A stretch of DNA of 64,000 bases from Aphrophora alni (lineage: Eukaryota; Arthropoda; Insecta; Hemiptera; Aphrophoridae), in contig OY740774.1 of the NCBI GenBank assembly GCA_963513935.1, positions 91,537,093 through 91,601,092 of the forward strand. Direction: 5' to 3'. The notes beneath the pieces are model-generated. The model saw only the letters and a program-made list of their open reading frames with translations, was not told the DNA's origin and made no database searches. Below, in pieces: positions 36,286-49,801 of this stretch; the first letter of the stretch is position 1, and every line of letters begins with the position of its first letter. The position numbers and the translations under genes were made by a program.

Positions 36286-39200
36286 AGTTATTTTAAACGT
36301 GACTTGGGCACATTTGCAATGATTATAATATAAAATGTTGTACTATGAATTTTAACTATTAAACGGGAAAATATTATTGTGTTATTCATATATACAAGAA
36401 TTATAATTGATCAACATGTTAAATTTATCTTATAATTTACAAGACACGCCTAGACATTTTGTATAAAAAAAACAAAAAAAAAAAAAAAAAAACATGTGTT
36501 CTATAAAAGTTAAATGAAACTATAAAACAATACGTTGCTATGGTGCTCTTTTAGTTACAAAACTGTGGATTTATTGAAAGGAAAACTACGATTTTGTTTA
36601 GAACTTGTGAAAACTCTATTATATTCACAAGTTTTCAGAATTAATGTTTCTGCAAATATTTAAATATATAATTTTTGACGATTCACATAAATTAATCTCT
36701 ACGTCACATACCTGTCGAAGACTAAATAGAGTTCACATAATTTCAGTCGACCGAATCAGTTTGAATATACTCACAGATTTTATATAATATCCACTATTTC
36801 GCATAATATCCAGTATTTCACGTAAAGTATAATTAAAAACTTTAATACAGTAATGTTACCATCGACATTATCATGGAGATATCACATTATTACACAGTCT
36901 GTGTTCACGGTTTATCTGTTATTCTTCAGTTTAAATGTACGATTAGGTAACAATTAATTGTAAGAGGAATTCCATAAATATTATATTTTATTTTTATCCT
37001 CTGGTAATTAAAAATAATTAATATCGGTAAAAAAAATCGCTTCATCTGATATTGTTTTTCAAATTAAAAACCAGAATTATTGGAATTTTTTAGTTTTCCA
37101 CCACGCCTTAATCATTAATTTATCAAACTGATGTTATAACACATTCGTCTACAAACATCATATATTTCTATTCCAGGTTTTGTACATGATTCAGCAACAA
37201 TATTTTTATTTGTATAGGTTTGTAATGGTAATTCACCTATTTTATTAATACTTTATTTGTTTGTCGTACATTTGTGTTAAAAATGGTATTTAATTGGCGT
37301 AGAAAAAATAATTTGCATCATCATAAGTGTAGAAAATCTACACGTAGTATCGTCAAAAAAGAAATTTTAAAAAAATCGATAGTAATTATTTTGATAATGA
37401 TCGAAACATAAATATAACCTAATTATTTACGTAATATGATATTAAAAGGGAAAAAATCCTAATAAAAAAATTGGAGTAATGATGTTAGTTGCCTATTTTA
37501 AAATTCATATTAAACCTAGAATAAACCAAAATAGTAACAGGTGATTCGAAGAAAACATATATTTTTGGATACTAATTCTTTATTTCAAAATTGTACCAAG
37601 GGGTAAATTGTATGGTTAATCTCGCTCTGTCTAAAGAATATTTCCTTTCCAAAAAATTGGCTAACAAATAAATAAATATCATAAAAAATAAAGTTTTGCT
37701 TTTTCAATTCGATGTTTTTGTGTTGAGTAAATTCTATTAACACAATCAAAATTGGAGAAGACTGAATTAAAGTTTGGCCTTTTGTAATTGAAATGACCGG
37801 AGCAGAGATAGCTCAATTTAAACCCGAGAAAAGTAAATACTTCTCTATTGTCAAACTTTGATTATAACTCCTTCCTATTCTTGGTATATAATTCACAAAG
37901 TGTGAAAACGGATAAAAATTTAGTTTTTAAAACTGTGTAATTCATACAATCATTGTGTTACGCTTATTATAATATACGAGTATGATGAAAAAATAAATAG
38001 AACGAACAAAATGACATTTGCTTGCGAATAACTATTATGATATAAATATTGTTAAACAAGATATTGCTTTACAAGAAAACTAACTTGTTTAAAAGTAAGT
38101 AAACATGATATATTTTTTCCTTGTTATTTAAAGACAAAAACCACTCTGTCATCTTTGTCTCTTAAATGAAGGAAGAAAAGATCATAAAATAAAGAAAACT
38201 GACCTTCAAATTATAAAATTGCTTCAGCTTCGGCATCTTGTTCCAAAAATAACAAGAGTTACCAAATGGGAAAGATAAAAGGTAGGGATCTAACACAACA
38301 AAAGGACCGCTTGAACAAAGGTGTAGATTCAGTTAGGTGCTTTCGGAAGTACCACCCCTGTTCTAACTATAGTTATGCCCTGAATTGCTAAGATTTTAGA
38401 GTTCAGAAATACTTATTATAAAATTGAAGTTTGATTTTAATTCAGTATTGCTGGATTGATGAAGCTCAGATCAATTTATTGCATTTAATCTACTGAATTC
38501 TTCGTATTTCGTTTGGAAAAAACTTCATTAACTGGAGTTTACTCAAGCAATACAAACAGAATAAAATATGTTGGCAGCAATGCTTCTTGGTTTTATATTA
38601 CTTAAGTTATTGAAATTTTTTGTGTTTTACATTATTAATAGGGATTAAACAATTGGTTTCAAATGTAAATTAAATATAACTTCTCTTAAATAAGTTGATA
38701 GTTCATAATCAGAAGCGGGCAGAATTATATTTGAAATATGGTGCCCACATATAACATCCATTCTAAAGTTGACTACTTTCATGAAATTTACTTCTATATT
38801 GAAAAATAATTACGTCACTACCCAGTATATAAACACCTTCTCAATTTTATACTAGAACAGAGAAATAAAATTCCCAAAATGATTAATAATAACATAAGAT
38901 ATTTTAATAAAACAAACTTACCTGATTTTATATATTGAATTTTAATCGTAATTTATAATTGTTTACTATGTTTCATTACTGCATGCCATCATGAATAACT
39001 AATTTAGTTATATTTTGTTGATCCTTTATCCTCATAGTGCTTTAACCTACCTGATCCTGCCCCTCTCTGCATTCCATCCATATCTTATTTATCTTCCTAA
39101 TCGTGAATTTTATTTTTATTTACCCTATTTGTTCATTTGTGAATGACCAAAACAAGTAAAAAACTGTCAACTACAGCAGTGGTATTTTCCTATAATAATT

Positions 39201-39751
39201 AAAACTTGAAATGGCAAGATTATAAAAAAATATAATAAAACCAATAGCACCAACAAATAGGGGACACTAAAGAAAAGGACATGTTTTTTGGCAAGTGAAC
39301 AGTTAAAGTTTGATTATATTGAATTTACTTAAAATTGTTTTCCTTCGATGGGATTTGATTCATCTTGTTATTCTTGACTTTAAACTCTGTTATTTCTGTA
39401 GAAAAAACATCTCTCCTCTTTGCTGTTAATTTATGTAGTCGCAGTGGCAGCAAGGGGAAGATAGTACTATTGTACTTATTCTACAAGGTAAAATAATTCA
39501 CCCTATATATATATCACATGATTAATTATATGCATATATTAGCAACATGTGTAGTTTTAAAAAATGAACGTGAAATATATTGTGGAATCAGTTTAAAGGT
39601 ATTATCATTACGCTAGAGGGGCGTAACAAAATTTTAGTCGCAAGAATACGTTACGTCAAATACCACAACGGAACATTAACTCTGTATTATCTAAAAACAA
39701 TGTAAAATAAATGTAATGTGTTGTTGTATAAAAGTGTATACAATATTAAAT

Positions 39752-39817
39752 GTCTCGTTTGGTGTAGTCACTAGAATTCTCGTCTTAATCCTGTTTGGAT
39801 CCTAATCCGAGCTCAGA
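39752..39817 (+). other. tRNA-Gly-like sequence in B3
   Basis: The duplicate of 31,255-31,320, unchanged by eye. Confidence 0.35.
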
Positions 39818-40462
39818 AAATGAAAATGTATTGAATCAACAACGCAAAATTAATAAGAAGAACAATGGTTGATAAGAAATTTAGTTTTGGAAAGAGACAA
39901 ATTCAGAAACTATTACAAAAATTAAACTAGTTTCATTTTTTAACGTTATTAATACGTTTATTAAATTCAAAACCTTAGACTACAATAAACTTAGTCAAAT
40001 TAGTATTATGTACACAACATTATACAGGTTGAAATATGTTGGTTCAAAGTAAAAAACAATGAAATTAGTATGGGTTTTGTAAAGTTAACAATATATGATA
40101 TTATTTCTGCTTTGATGACTTCACTGTTGTGATTTTAAATCACACTTTTAGCTCTAAAACAGTCTATGTACCAGAAATGTCAAAACTATTAGTTATTTTT
40201 CCAATTGTATAAAGATACATATTTATATTAAAAATAAAATGTTAAATTTTCTTGAGTTAGTATAACAGGATATATGTTTAAAAAATTCTAATATTATTGA
40301 AACCTTTGTCTCGGGCAATATATATCTTTACTATAAAATAATATAACTTTAAGTTTTCATGGAATAAATAAGTTCAAGATCACCTACCAGATTAATTCAA
40401 TATTTTATGTACCCATTTTAGGTATACAGTCTTAAGATGTTCTATAATAAAATGGTATTATC

Positions 40463-40515
40463 TAAAAAAAAAAAAATAAATAAAATAAAAAAAAAAAAAT
40501 AAATAAAATAAAAAA
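40463..40515. repeat. A-rich tract in B3
   Basis: The equivalent of the B2 tract at 31,967, with different run lengths. Confidence 0.85.
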
Positions 40516-40736
40516 TTGCGTTCTATTATTTTTTTTTTGGTTTTCATTCATCGTTGATATGATATTGTTATATTTCACACAATAATTCAAAAGAGAGTAG
40601 TCGATTTAAAAATATCCATATTTCTACGAAACATTTTTTTACATAATATGAATCAATAGAAAAATTATGAAGAAGCTTTAAATTTATACTTTTTTATTTT
40701 ATTGTAAGATAGTAAACTAAAATACTTGAAATAATA

Positions 40737-40739
<3 letters not shown>

Positions 40740-40778
<39 letters not shown>
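40740..40778. repeat. TA microsatellite in B3
   Basis: About 19 TA units at the site that has about 44 in B2. This is one of the few differences between B2 and B3 in the first 2.9 kb. Confidence 0.95.
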
Positions 40779-40780
<2 letters not shown>

Positions 40781-42222
40781 TTCCGAAAGGAAAATAAAAT
40801 ATTGTGCTTTGTCATTTTAAACTTTATCAACCAAATATGTGTAATAATATTATAATAAAACACATTGGACTTATATTTCTAAATATAGCACACTAAAAGA
40901 AACTAAGTGCATTTAATAATCTATAATTTCTTTTCCTATCAAATATGTCCTATGTGTTTTTTTATTATTTGATACTTATTTCAATATTTTGTTTTCCTAC
41001 CTAAAACAAAATGATTTCATATATTACCTAACGATTTATCTTTTCTGCTATTACCCTTACTCTTGTAAACAAATATTTCGTTTGAAATTTGGGGTTAATA
41101 CTAGTTGGTATACAAAGTAACACAACTGACGTATACTGTTCATTGAATTGTACTGTAAATTAAAATATGGAAATATACAGCAACATGCATTTTGAAACGG
41201 TAAACAGTAGTTATGTATGTATGTATGCGGAAACCCGTGTATAAACTAATCCCAGAAGCTTTCACTGAGTAGGTCAGCCGTTATCCACTGGTCTTCATTT
41301 GCATATTTGTTAAGGATGTCTTTATTAAAAGTGTTATATTTAAGAGTAAAATATAACAACGTAGGACATTCAGATTCTTTATGTGCACTATGTAGCTGAG
41401 AAAAAATACAATATACATTAATACATTAAGAATGCAACAGCAGCATGCCGGTTAAAAATAAAATATATTAGTATGAATATATACGTCAGGAATAAACAAT
41501 TTATTTATTTCATAATGGATATATGGGTACACACATGTATACATACACGCTAACACATACATAAAATATATTTAAAAAATCATACATATGCTATAAAAAG
41601 GCAACTTAAATTTTGGATTGAAAGTTGATAATGATGAATAGCTCATATTATTCAAGATTTATTGTTATAGTTTAACATCAACAGTATATAAAAGTTAAAA
41701 AAAGGAGTCTTGAATGTTAGGTAAACTCTCATATTACATACAACAAACATATGAATTTACATATTTCATATACAGAATCAAAGATAAGAGGAACAAGTAT
41801 ATTTAATCATTTTTGAATTTGTGGTAAACTATAAAATTGAACTTCAAGCTACTTAAAAAAAAAAATCTGTTTTATGTAAATTACGAAGTTTTCCCAGATA
41901 TCTGTTTCAGCAGTTCTAATTTTAAAATAAATCCAGATTCATAGAACTATAACTAACACTCATAAGTCTTAATTATAGTTATAAACTATTATATTTAATC
42001 AATTAATTAGATCACACTACATGCAATTATTTAATAAGGAGTAGACGATATATCATAGGCCTTGATTATTAATTAAGTCAGTAATCTTTGCGATATGTCT
42101 CCACATTAAAAGAGAATTTTTTGCTTTACCTTATTTCAAGGAATTTTTTTTAAATATATTTAAATGTATACATTTTTTTTCAAAGATAGCTGCCAACATT
42201 CACTTTAAACTTTTGACCGACC

Positions 42223-45200
42223 TAATATATATATATTATAAAAGAATATAATTCATACTTGCTATGGTTACAGCTCTTATTTATACAGAGTTTGTATGTA
42301 GTCAAACACACGTACTAATAATTTATTGAAGAGACCTAATAACAAACAAAAATTACTAACAAATCACACTAATTGTTTTCCTTATTTTTGATTATACTAT
42401 TTGACTAAAAAACAAAAACAAATTGAATCTAAACTTAAACAATTCATGTTATTCTCAAGTTACAAACCCAGTGGAAATGTGTTCTGAATATAAAATAGGA
42501 AAACACACTTCTTCGTAAACAGCTTTGCCATTGTTATACCCAGATGGGTAATAAATAAAACACTATTATTGCCACAAGAAAGTAACAAATGGAGTTTAGA
42601 TTTACTGTAGTTTAGATATTTTTGGTTTCACAAATATTGGGGAATCACTTAAAAGATAAGATCATTGTTTATTGCATAACGATTATTACAATTAAAAAAA
42701 AAAAAAATCACTGAAAATATATTTTGTAAACTTATTTTTTAATAAACTTACAAGAGAATAAAAAAAAAAAACTTTAAGATAAGGGGACAGAAAATATAAA
42801 TAACACTATATGAGTTTATAAATTGTGCTTAGGTAACTAATTTAAGATACAAAATTATATATTCATTTTTTATTTGATTTACTTGCGTCCGGGGTGATAT
42901 AGTTTTGTCTAGTGCATTCCATCTCGTCTTATAAACGAATCTGATCTGATAAAAGCGATTTGTATTAATATCGTAGATGAAGCTTAAACTTATACGTAGA
43001 ATATTATTTGTTACATTAAGGAGCACATTGTTTTATCTTAGAGCAATCAAGGAAATCCTATTGCAGAAGTTTTGTAATTATAATTCCCACGGAGCTCTGT
43101 TCAATGTATGTGTTCCCGATAGAACTTGATAATATAGACTTGTATGTTGTTAGAAAGAATTAATACCTCCGTTTAGAGAAAACACTAACTAACAATAAAA
43201 ACTTTTGTTTTGGTAAGACATAATTGGAAAAAATATAATTAATAAATTTAATTTATGTTTAAAATATATTATATTAAATAATTATACCATCGACATGTTT
43301 ACAAACAGACTTATTCTTACAAGTATACTTCAGAATATCATCTTGTATATTTATAGAGAAGTACTCTTCTATTTAATGAAGGGAGCTATTTCATATTTTG
43401 ATATTGGTATATTTGTATTAACTTCATTGATGATAAATAATGAGAAGTTTTTCATTAATAACCAATTCGTTACGACTAAATAAATTACCTTTTGATTGTC
43501 TTCTGAAATGGAATCAATCTCAAGTTGTGCTAGTGGGTCTTAGTGTTTACAAAAGTTAATCTATGTCAATCTGATACTTATCCAGCCCCATCACATTACG
43601 TAGGTATACAAACAGATACTTTAATTGTAACGACAAAAAATTTGTTTTTAGTAATACTGCTTCAAAAACAGCTGTTTTCAATACAAGCATTGAGATGCTA
43701 AAGTTGTTCGTTTTAGTCATAGGACCAAAAAAACATCAGCTGAGATCAAGGTCATCAGCTGTTACTTCGTTTATACGAATTAATTAACGATTGTAAAGGA
43801 TATTAAACAACTTAACTCTCGATTGTAAATAACCGTTAAAACAGCTGTGACTATCGATTTGACGGCAAATTTGTTATAAAATTTTAGTTTTTGTGAAACT
43901 GTTTTCTTATATATAATTATTATTATAATTTTGTGAAAAATATAATTCGTCACTTTGACCAAAAGAAGCTTTTCGATCCTCGCTCATTTTCCGGCCTCGT
44001 AAACTTGAGCGTGTATCGAAAAGTTTCACTATTATTGTGCCTTGCAACAAATATGAAATTGTATTGGTTGATCAACTTTTATTATCCAGTAGTGTACAAG
44101 TAAGTGTGTTTAAAACAGTGTTACACAGTTTTTATGAGCATTGTAATTCACTATGTATCACTTCTTGGTTGACGTTGATTAAGCCTAACAGACGTTGAAG
44201 ATACTCCCTTCTCTCGTGATAATATCAACCGTAATGGATCAAGAAGCTGTTATGTGAACTAGTCTTTATCAGATAGGGTAGTGTTGGTGACTCGACTTTA
44301 CCGAATCTTGTATTTACACGAATTTTTGTAATATCTGTGTTCGATATTACGTTTTTGACAATAACTTCACTTGTCATCGTAGTCAGGTTAGAATTGAAGT
44401 TTGCAAATTTAAATGTAGTAAAGTTTATTGTAAGTTGAATAAAACAAGAGATAAATAAAGCTATTTTAACGTTTTCAAGCAGATTTATTTGAATTCAATA
44501 GGATTATGTATGAATAAACTATAAGTTCATATAGCAAATAGCGTGTTACTATCTCAAATGACGTAGTTACGCACAGGCGACCTTGTCAATGAAAACAACG
44601 ACAGTGGGCGACCGGTATGTCGAAAATTTAATTTTGTTTGCTTGGGTCATGAAATTTGAAGACCAGTCAAATAAGTGGAGTTGAAATGTTTATCTATTAG
44701 CCTACTAAACTTATTCTATACTTTATGTAAAGAGTAAGGAATGACTAAAAGTTTATTTAAAACAATCACCATAATATATATTTGAACTTATAGTTCAATT
44801 ATTTCTAAGACGTTGTGATCATCATTTTAGGACGTTGTATCTATCGTTACTTTAGGATCTGTAATTACATTAGAAATAATTTATTTACTGAATCCCTTGA
44901 GTAATTGGGACGTAGAAATGTATAATAATAGAATTCAATTAATTATATTGGACAGTAATTGTTGAAATGTGCCATCAAATTATAATGTTGGAAGTACACA
45001 ATATGCAAATTCATTTTCAAACGTATAGAACTAAGTATAGCTAATATAGTTTTACTAGAATATATACTGACTAATAAATCTAAATATTATATTTTGAAGA
45101 TATTAACGATGGTTTATGGGATTATGTTGATCATATTTAAGCACTTTATTATTTTTTCAGTAACTTAATATTTGAACATAGATACCATAAGAAAATACAC

Positions 45201-47431
45201 AGAATTACATTTACCTTATAATTGTCTCTAAACCCAAACCTCTGTGTTAAGTTGAACAAGTTTACAAACAAGTTTGTTTCTATAAATAATAAGACTACAA
45301 TTTTAGAATGAGCTGTATGTGTAGTTCGACAGTATTATATTTTTAATTACAAATACATTTTCTCTTGTCTGAAAGGTCTCTACACAAGGGCAGAAAATGT
45401 GATTATTATTTATTACGAAATGGGACAGACTTTATGTCAAATGATATCTATTGAAAATATCAAATTCTAAGGAAAGGTCACTTTATAGCTATCGATATTC
45501 CTTTCATACACACCTCGTATAAAGTATCTCTTCAGTAAATCTTTATACAGAAAATACCATCACTAAAGTTGATTAAATTGAAGGAGCTGTATAGAAAAAG
45601 GGACCAAATTTCATTAAGGGTTGTAATTTAATCTTCAGTGATATTTTTAGGTGCAATAAATAGATAAGTAAAAAGAAAGTGTGCTGTTTTTTGTTTTTGA
45701 TAACAACTAACTACAAGAAGTAATTTTTATCGGGAAATTCAAATCTACTTAGGATAGAGAGCTTTATGTAAACGTTTTACGTTTGTTTTGAGGTCCAAAA
45801 AAAAACGGTTATAGGAATGATATCTGTAAGTCGATTTTCTGTCTGTCGATCGTTCTTCGTATGGGCAAAAAATCTACAATATAAACGGAATAATAGATTT
45901 TAATGAAATTAGTGGTGATATATTTTGGCAAAAATGTCGTCAGATCTTTTTTTTGTAAATCAAATGTAGTGGTAGCTGCCGTACGAAAAAACATAAAATT
46001 ATGATTTCTTTTAGAAAATGAGCTTTAAAATACAAAATATTGTTTAAATGTATATTCTAAGGACTTAAGTAAAACGTATCGTTTTTAGTTTAGCATCATT
46101 CCAAAAATGACAGCGTGGGAGTTCGGTATAAATAAATAAAACGGCAAAGTAGTGATTAGAATATACGAAATTGTTCAAAATCGATCTAACTTTTATGCAA
46201 ATTTTGAACACCTATAGCCTTTGAGGACTTAAAAATGTATTGATTTTGGCTTGGCATCTCTCTAAAAATTTTAATTCATGAGTTATAGGTAAAATACCAT
46301 AAAATCGCAATATGTTAAATATAGAATACATAATTAATCAAAATCGATTGATTTTCGTTCGGCATTTCTCTAAAAATGAAAGTGGGTGTTTTATTCCTAA
46401 GATACCAAAAATTCGTCATTATGAAAATCGTAATTAATCAATGTAGAATCTATCAACGATACCAAAATTTTGTGAAAGGCGAAGATTAATAACAAATCAG
46501 AGTAAAAACATTAAGTAAAAAATATTACGGTTCAGTAATAATTGCTTCTTCATAAAATACAACGAAAACTGCATCTTGACTTTCGAAATTAAATTCTGTT
46601 ATTAAAAATGCAATTTCCGCTGAAGACATGTTTATAGTACAAATGAATCAAGCTAAAACCAATATTATTATATAACTTTTTCCATAATATTTCAGAGTTT
46701 ATTTTCTCATTTTGACTGACAACTACTAAACTGACATTTTTGTTGATTATTAATTTTGGTTCGTTTTGCTTTGATTGAGGGGGGGGGGAATGGTAAGGTT
46801 TTGTAATATTTTGTACTAGTAATCAATACTTATCCGTAGAAAGTAACAATGAATTGTCAATATTTGGTTTTATTTCAACGAGAATTACTTTTTCGGTCGA
46901 TGAATGAAATAAACAAATATTTCAACTTCACTCATTTTGTCATTCACAATTCGAAACTCTTCTGAATATCGGTGCTGTAGGGCCTAAATTAATATTTGGT
47001 TAAGTTTGCCACATTTTCTCATCGTGGAAAGAGTTTATAAGATTACATACTCAATGAAGATATGACCCTGTATACAACTTTTGAATTTTACTAAGCTTAG
47101 TTTTAAATAATAAAACTAAATTATTTTCGTAAGTTCATAAATATATTCAAAGGAAATACGTTTCCTTGCATTTGTTACAAATTGAAGAGAATGGCGGGAG
47201 ACGTTTGAGACAGATGGTATATTGGTTATTTGAATGCTTTCAAAAAACTTGTCTTACAAAACTGATTTAATTTCTGCACCTTAATACTGCTATATTTCAT
47301 ATTCCTTTTAATTAATTAATCATACATATCTCTTTCCTCTTTTACTCAATTATGTTATGCTAACTTTTGAAAGTAAATATTTGCTTTTCCTTAATTAAAG
47401 GAGTAATTTATTATTTGGACGTCAGGGTGTG
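42223..47431 (+). repeat. segmental duplication block A, copy 2 (A2)
   Basis: The second copy of block A, joined on its left through an AT tract to the interior of B3 and on its right to B4, as A1 is to B1. It is several percent diverged from A1, with small indels. It keeps the CAGCTG cluster (43,669-43,847), the 65-codon minus-strand frame (42,829-43,026), the 109-bp internal repeat (46,240-46,440) and the poly-G run (46,779-46,788). No gene is seen. Confidence 0.9.
43659..43848. promoter_or_regulatory. conserved CAGCTG cluster (A2)
   Basis: Four CAGCTG sites at 43,669, 43,737, 43,756 and 43,842, with the same spacing as in A1 to within a base. Flanks on both sides have diverged clearly more. 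A bHLH-bound element is one explanation; a conversion tract is another. Confidence 0.35.
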
Positions 47432-48615
47432 GGAAAAAAACTTCATTAACTGGAGTTTACTCAAGCAATACAAACAGAATAAAATATGTTGGCAGCAATG
47501 CTTCTTGGTTTTATATTACTTAGGCTATTGAATTTTTTTGTGTTTTACATTATTAATAGGGATTAAACAATTGGTTTCAAATGTAAATTAAATATAACTT
47601 CTCTTAAATAAGTTGATAGTTCATAATCAGAAGCGGGCAGAATTATATTTGAAATAGGGTGCCCACATATTTTGACTAATTTTGACTGGGTGTCCATTCT
47701 AAAATTGACTACTTTCATGAAATTTACTTCAATATTGAAAAATAATCACGTCACTACCCAGTGCATAAACACCTTCTAAATTTTATACTAGAACAGAGAA
47801 ATAAAATCCCCTATATGTTTAATAATAAAATAAAATATTTTAATAAAACAAACTTACCTGATTTTATATATTGAATTCTAATCGGCATACATATTGAAAT
47901 CTTTTATTAGTTTAATCTATTTTAATAATTTACGACTATTTTACCATTGAGTTTATATGCTATAATTGTTTACTATGTTTCATTACTGCATGCCATCATG
48001 AATAACTAATTTACTTTTGTTTTGTTGATACTTTATCCTCATAGTGCTTAAACCTACCTGATCCTGCCCCTCTCTGCATTCCATCCATATTTTATTTATC
48101 TTCCTAATCGTAGATTGTATTTTTATTTAGTTACTCACTTGTGAATGACCAATACAAGTAAAAAACTGTCGACTACAGCAGTGGTATTTTCCTCTAATAG
48201 TTAAAACTTGAAATAGCAAGATTATAAAAATATAATAAAACCAATAAAACCAACAAATAGGGGACACTAAAGAAAATGACATGTTTTTTTGGCAAGTGAA
48301 CAGTTAAAGTTTGATTATATTGAATTTACTTAAAATTGTTTTCCTTCTATGGGATTTGATACATTTTGTTATTCTTGACTTTAAACTCTGTTATTTCTGT
48401 AGAAAAAAACATCTCTCCTCATTGCTGTTAATTTATGTAGTCGTAGTGGCAGCTAGGGGAAGATAGTACTATTGTACTTATTCTACAAGGTAAAATAATT
48501 CATTCTATATATATATATATATCACATGATTAATTATACGCATATATTAGCAACCTGTGTAGTTTTAAAAAATGAACGTGAAATATATTGTGGAATCAGT
48601 TTAAAGGTATTATCA

Positions 48616-48634
48616 TTACACTAGAAGGGTGTAA
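48616..48634. repeat. hairpin with changed pair (B4)
   Basis: TTACAC pairs with GTGTAA. The other copies have TTACGC and GCGTAA. Both partners of one pair have changed. Confidence 0.55.
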
Positions 48635-48769
48635 CAAAATTTTAGTCGCAAGAATACGTTACGTCAAATACTACAACGGAACATTAACTCTGTATTATCT
48701 AAAAACAATGTAAAACAAATGTAATGTGTTGTTGTATAAAAGTGTATACAATATTAAATGTCTCGGTTG

Positions 48770-48834
48770 GTGTAGTCACTAGAATTCTCGTCTTAATCCT
48801 TTTTGGATCGTAATCCGAGCTCAGAAAATGTAAA
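48770..48834 (+). other. tRNA-Gly-like sequence in B4
   Basis: Same position in the block as in B1-B3, with three or four substitutions, including in the B-box-like part (TTTTTGGATCG). Confidence 0.3.
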
Positions 48835-49736
48835 TGTGTTGAATCAACAACGAAAAATTAATAGGAAGAACAAGGGTTGATAAGAAATTTAGTTTTGGAA
48901 AGAGACAAATTCAGAAACTATTACAAAAAATAAACTAGTTTCATATTTTAACGTTAATAATACGTTTATTAAATTCAAAACCTTAGTCTACATTAATCTT
49001 AGTCAAATTAATATTATGTACACAACATTATACAGGTTGAAAAATGTTGGTTCGAATTAAAAAACAATGAAATTATTATGGGTTTAGTAAAGTTAACAAT
49101 ATATGATATTATTTCTGCTTTGATGACTTCACTGTTGTGATTTTAAATCACACTTTTAGCTCTAAAACAGTCTATGTACCAGAAATGTCAAAACTATTAG
49201 TTATTTTTTCAATTGTATAAAGATACATATTTATATTAAAAATAAAATGTTAAATTTTCTTGAGTTAGTATAGCAGGATATATGTTTAAAGAATTCTAAT
49301 ATTATTGAAATCTTTAGTTGTCTCGGGCAATATATATCTTTACTATAAAATAATATAACTTTAAGTTTTCATGGAATAAATAAGTTCAAGATGACCTACC
49401 AGATTAATTCAATATTTTATGTACCCATTTTAGGTAAGTCAAGTACGTCATCAATTGATAGTATACAGTCATAAGATGTTCTATAATAAAATGGTATTAT
49501 CTAAAAAAAATAAAAAAAACAGCGTTCTATGATTTTTTTTTTGTTTTCATTCATCGTTGATATGATATTGTTATATTTCACACAATGACTCAAAACACAG
49601 TAGTCGATTTAAAAAATGTTCATATTTCAGCGAAACAGATTTTTAAATAATATGAATCTATAGAAAAATTATGAAGAAGCTTTAAATTTATACTTTTTTA
49701 TTTTATTCTAAGATAGTAAATTAAAATAATTAAAAT

Positions 49737-49782
<46 letters not shown>

Positions 49783-49801
49783 ATAAAATATATATATATA
49801 T
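49737..49801. repeat. interrupted TA microsatellite in B4
   Basis: TA units with ACAT, TTTATA and AATAAAA interruptions. It is the same locus as 23,816, 32,243 and 40,740. Confidence 0.9.

Larger units (their letters stand above)
30018..38514 (+). repeat. segmental duplication block B, copy 2 (B2), chimeric
   Basis: This copy is 8,497 bp long. From 30,018 to about 32,900 it matches B3 almost exactly (offset 8,497), including shared losses relative to B1 and B4: about 80 bp missing at 30,451 and about 26 bp missing near 31,923. From 33,299 to its end it matches B1 almost exactly. Between 32,905 and 33,290 the signal alternates: GTACACTATAC is B1-like at 32,958, GGGTACACACATG is B3-like at 33,071. 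This is the expected product of unequal crossing over between B1 and B3. Confidence 0.92.
38515..42222 (+). repeat. segmental duplication block B, partial copy 3 (B3)
   Basis: About 3.7 kb of block B, cut off at CCTAATAT, where the sequence turns into AT dinucleotides and then block A2. The full blocks read CCTAATATTTTTGTTAACG at this point. It matches B2 nearly perfectly up to about 41,360 apart from microsatellite length. After that it resembles B4 more, for example in the ATTAAGAATGCAACAG segment near 41,425. The tRNA-Gly-like sequence is present (39,752-39,817). The hammerhead element is absent because the block ends before it. Confidence 0.9.
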
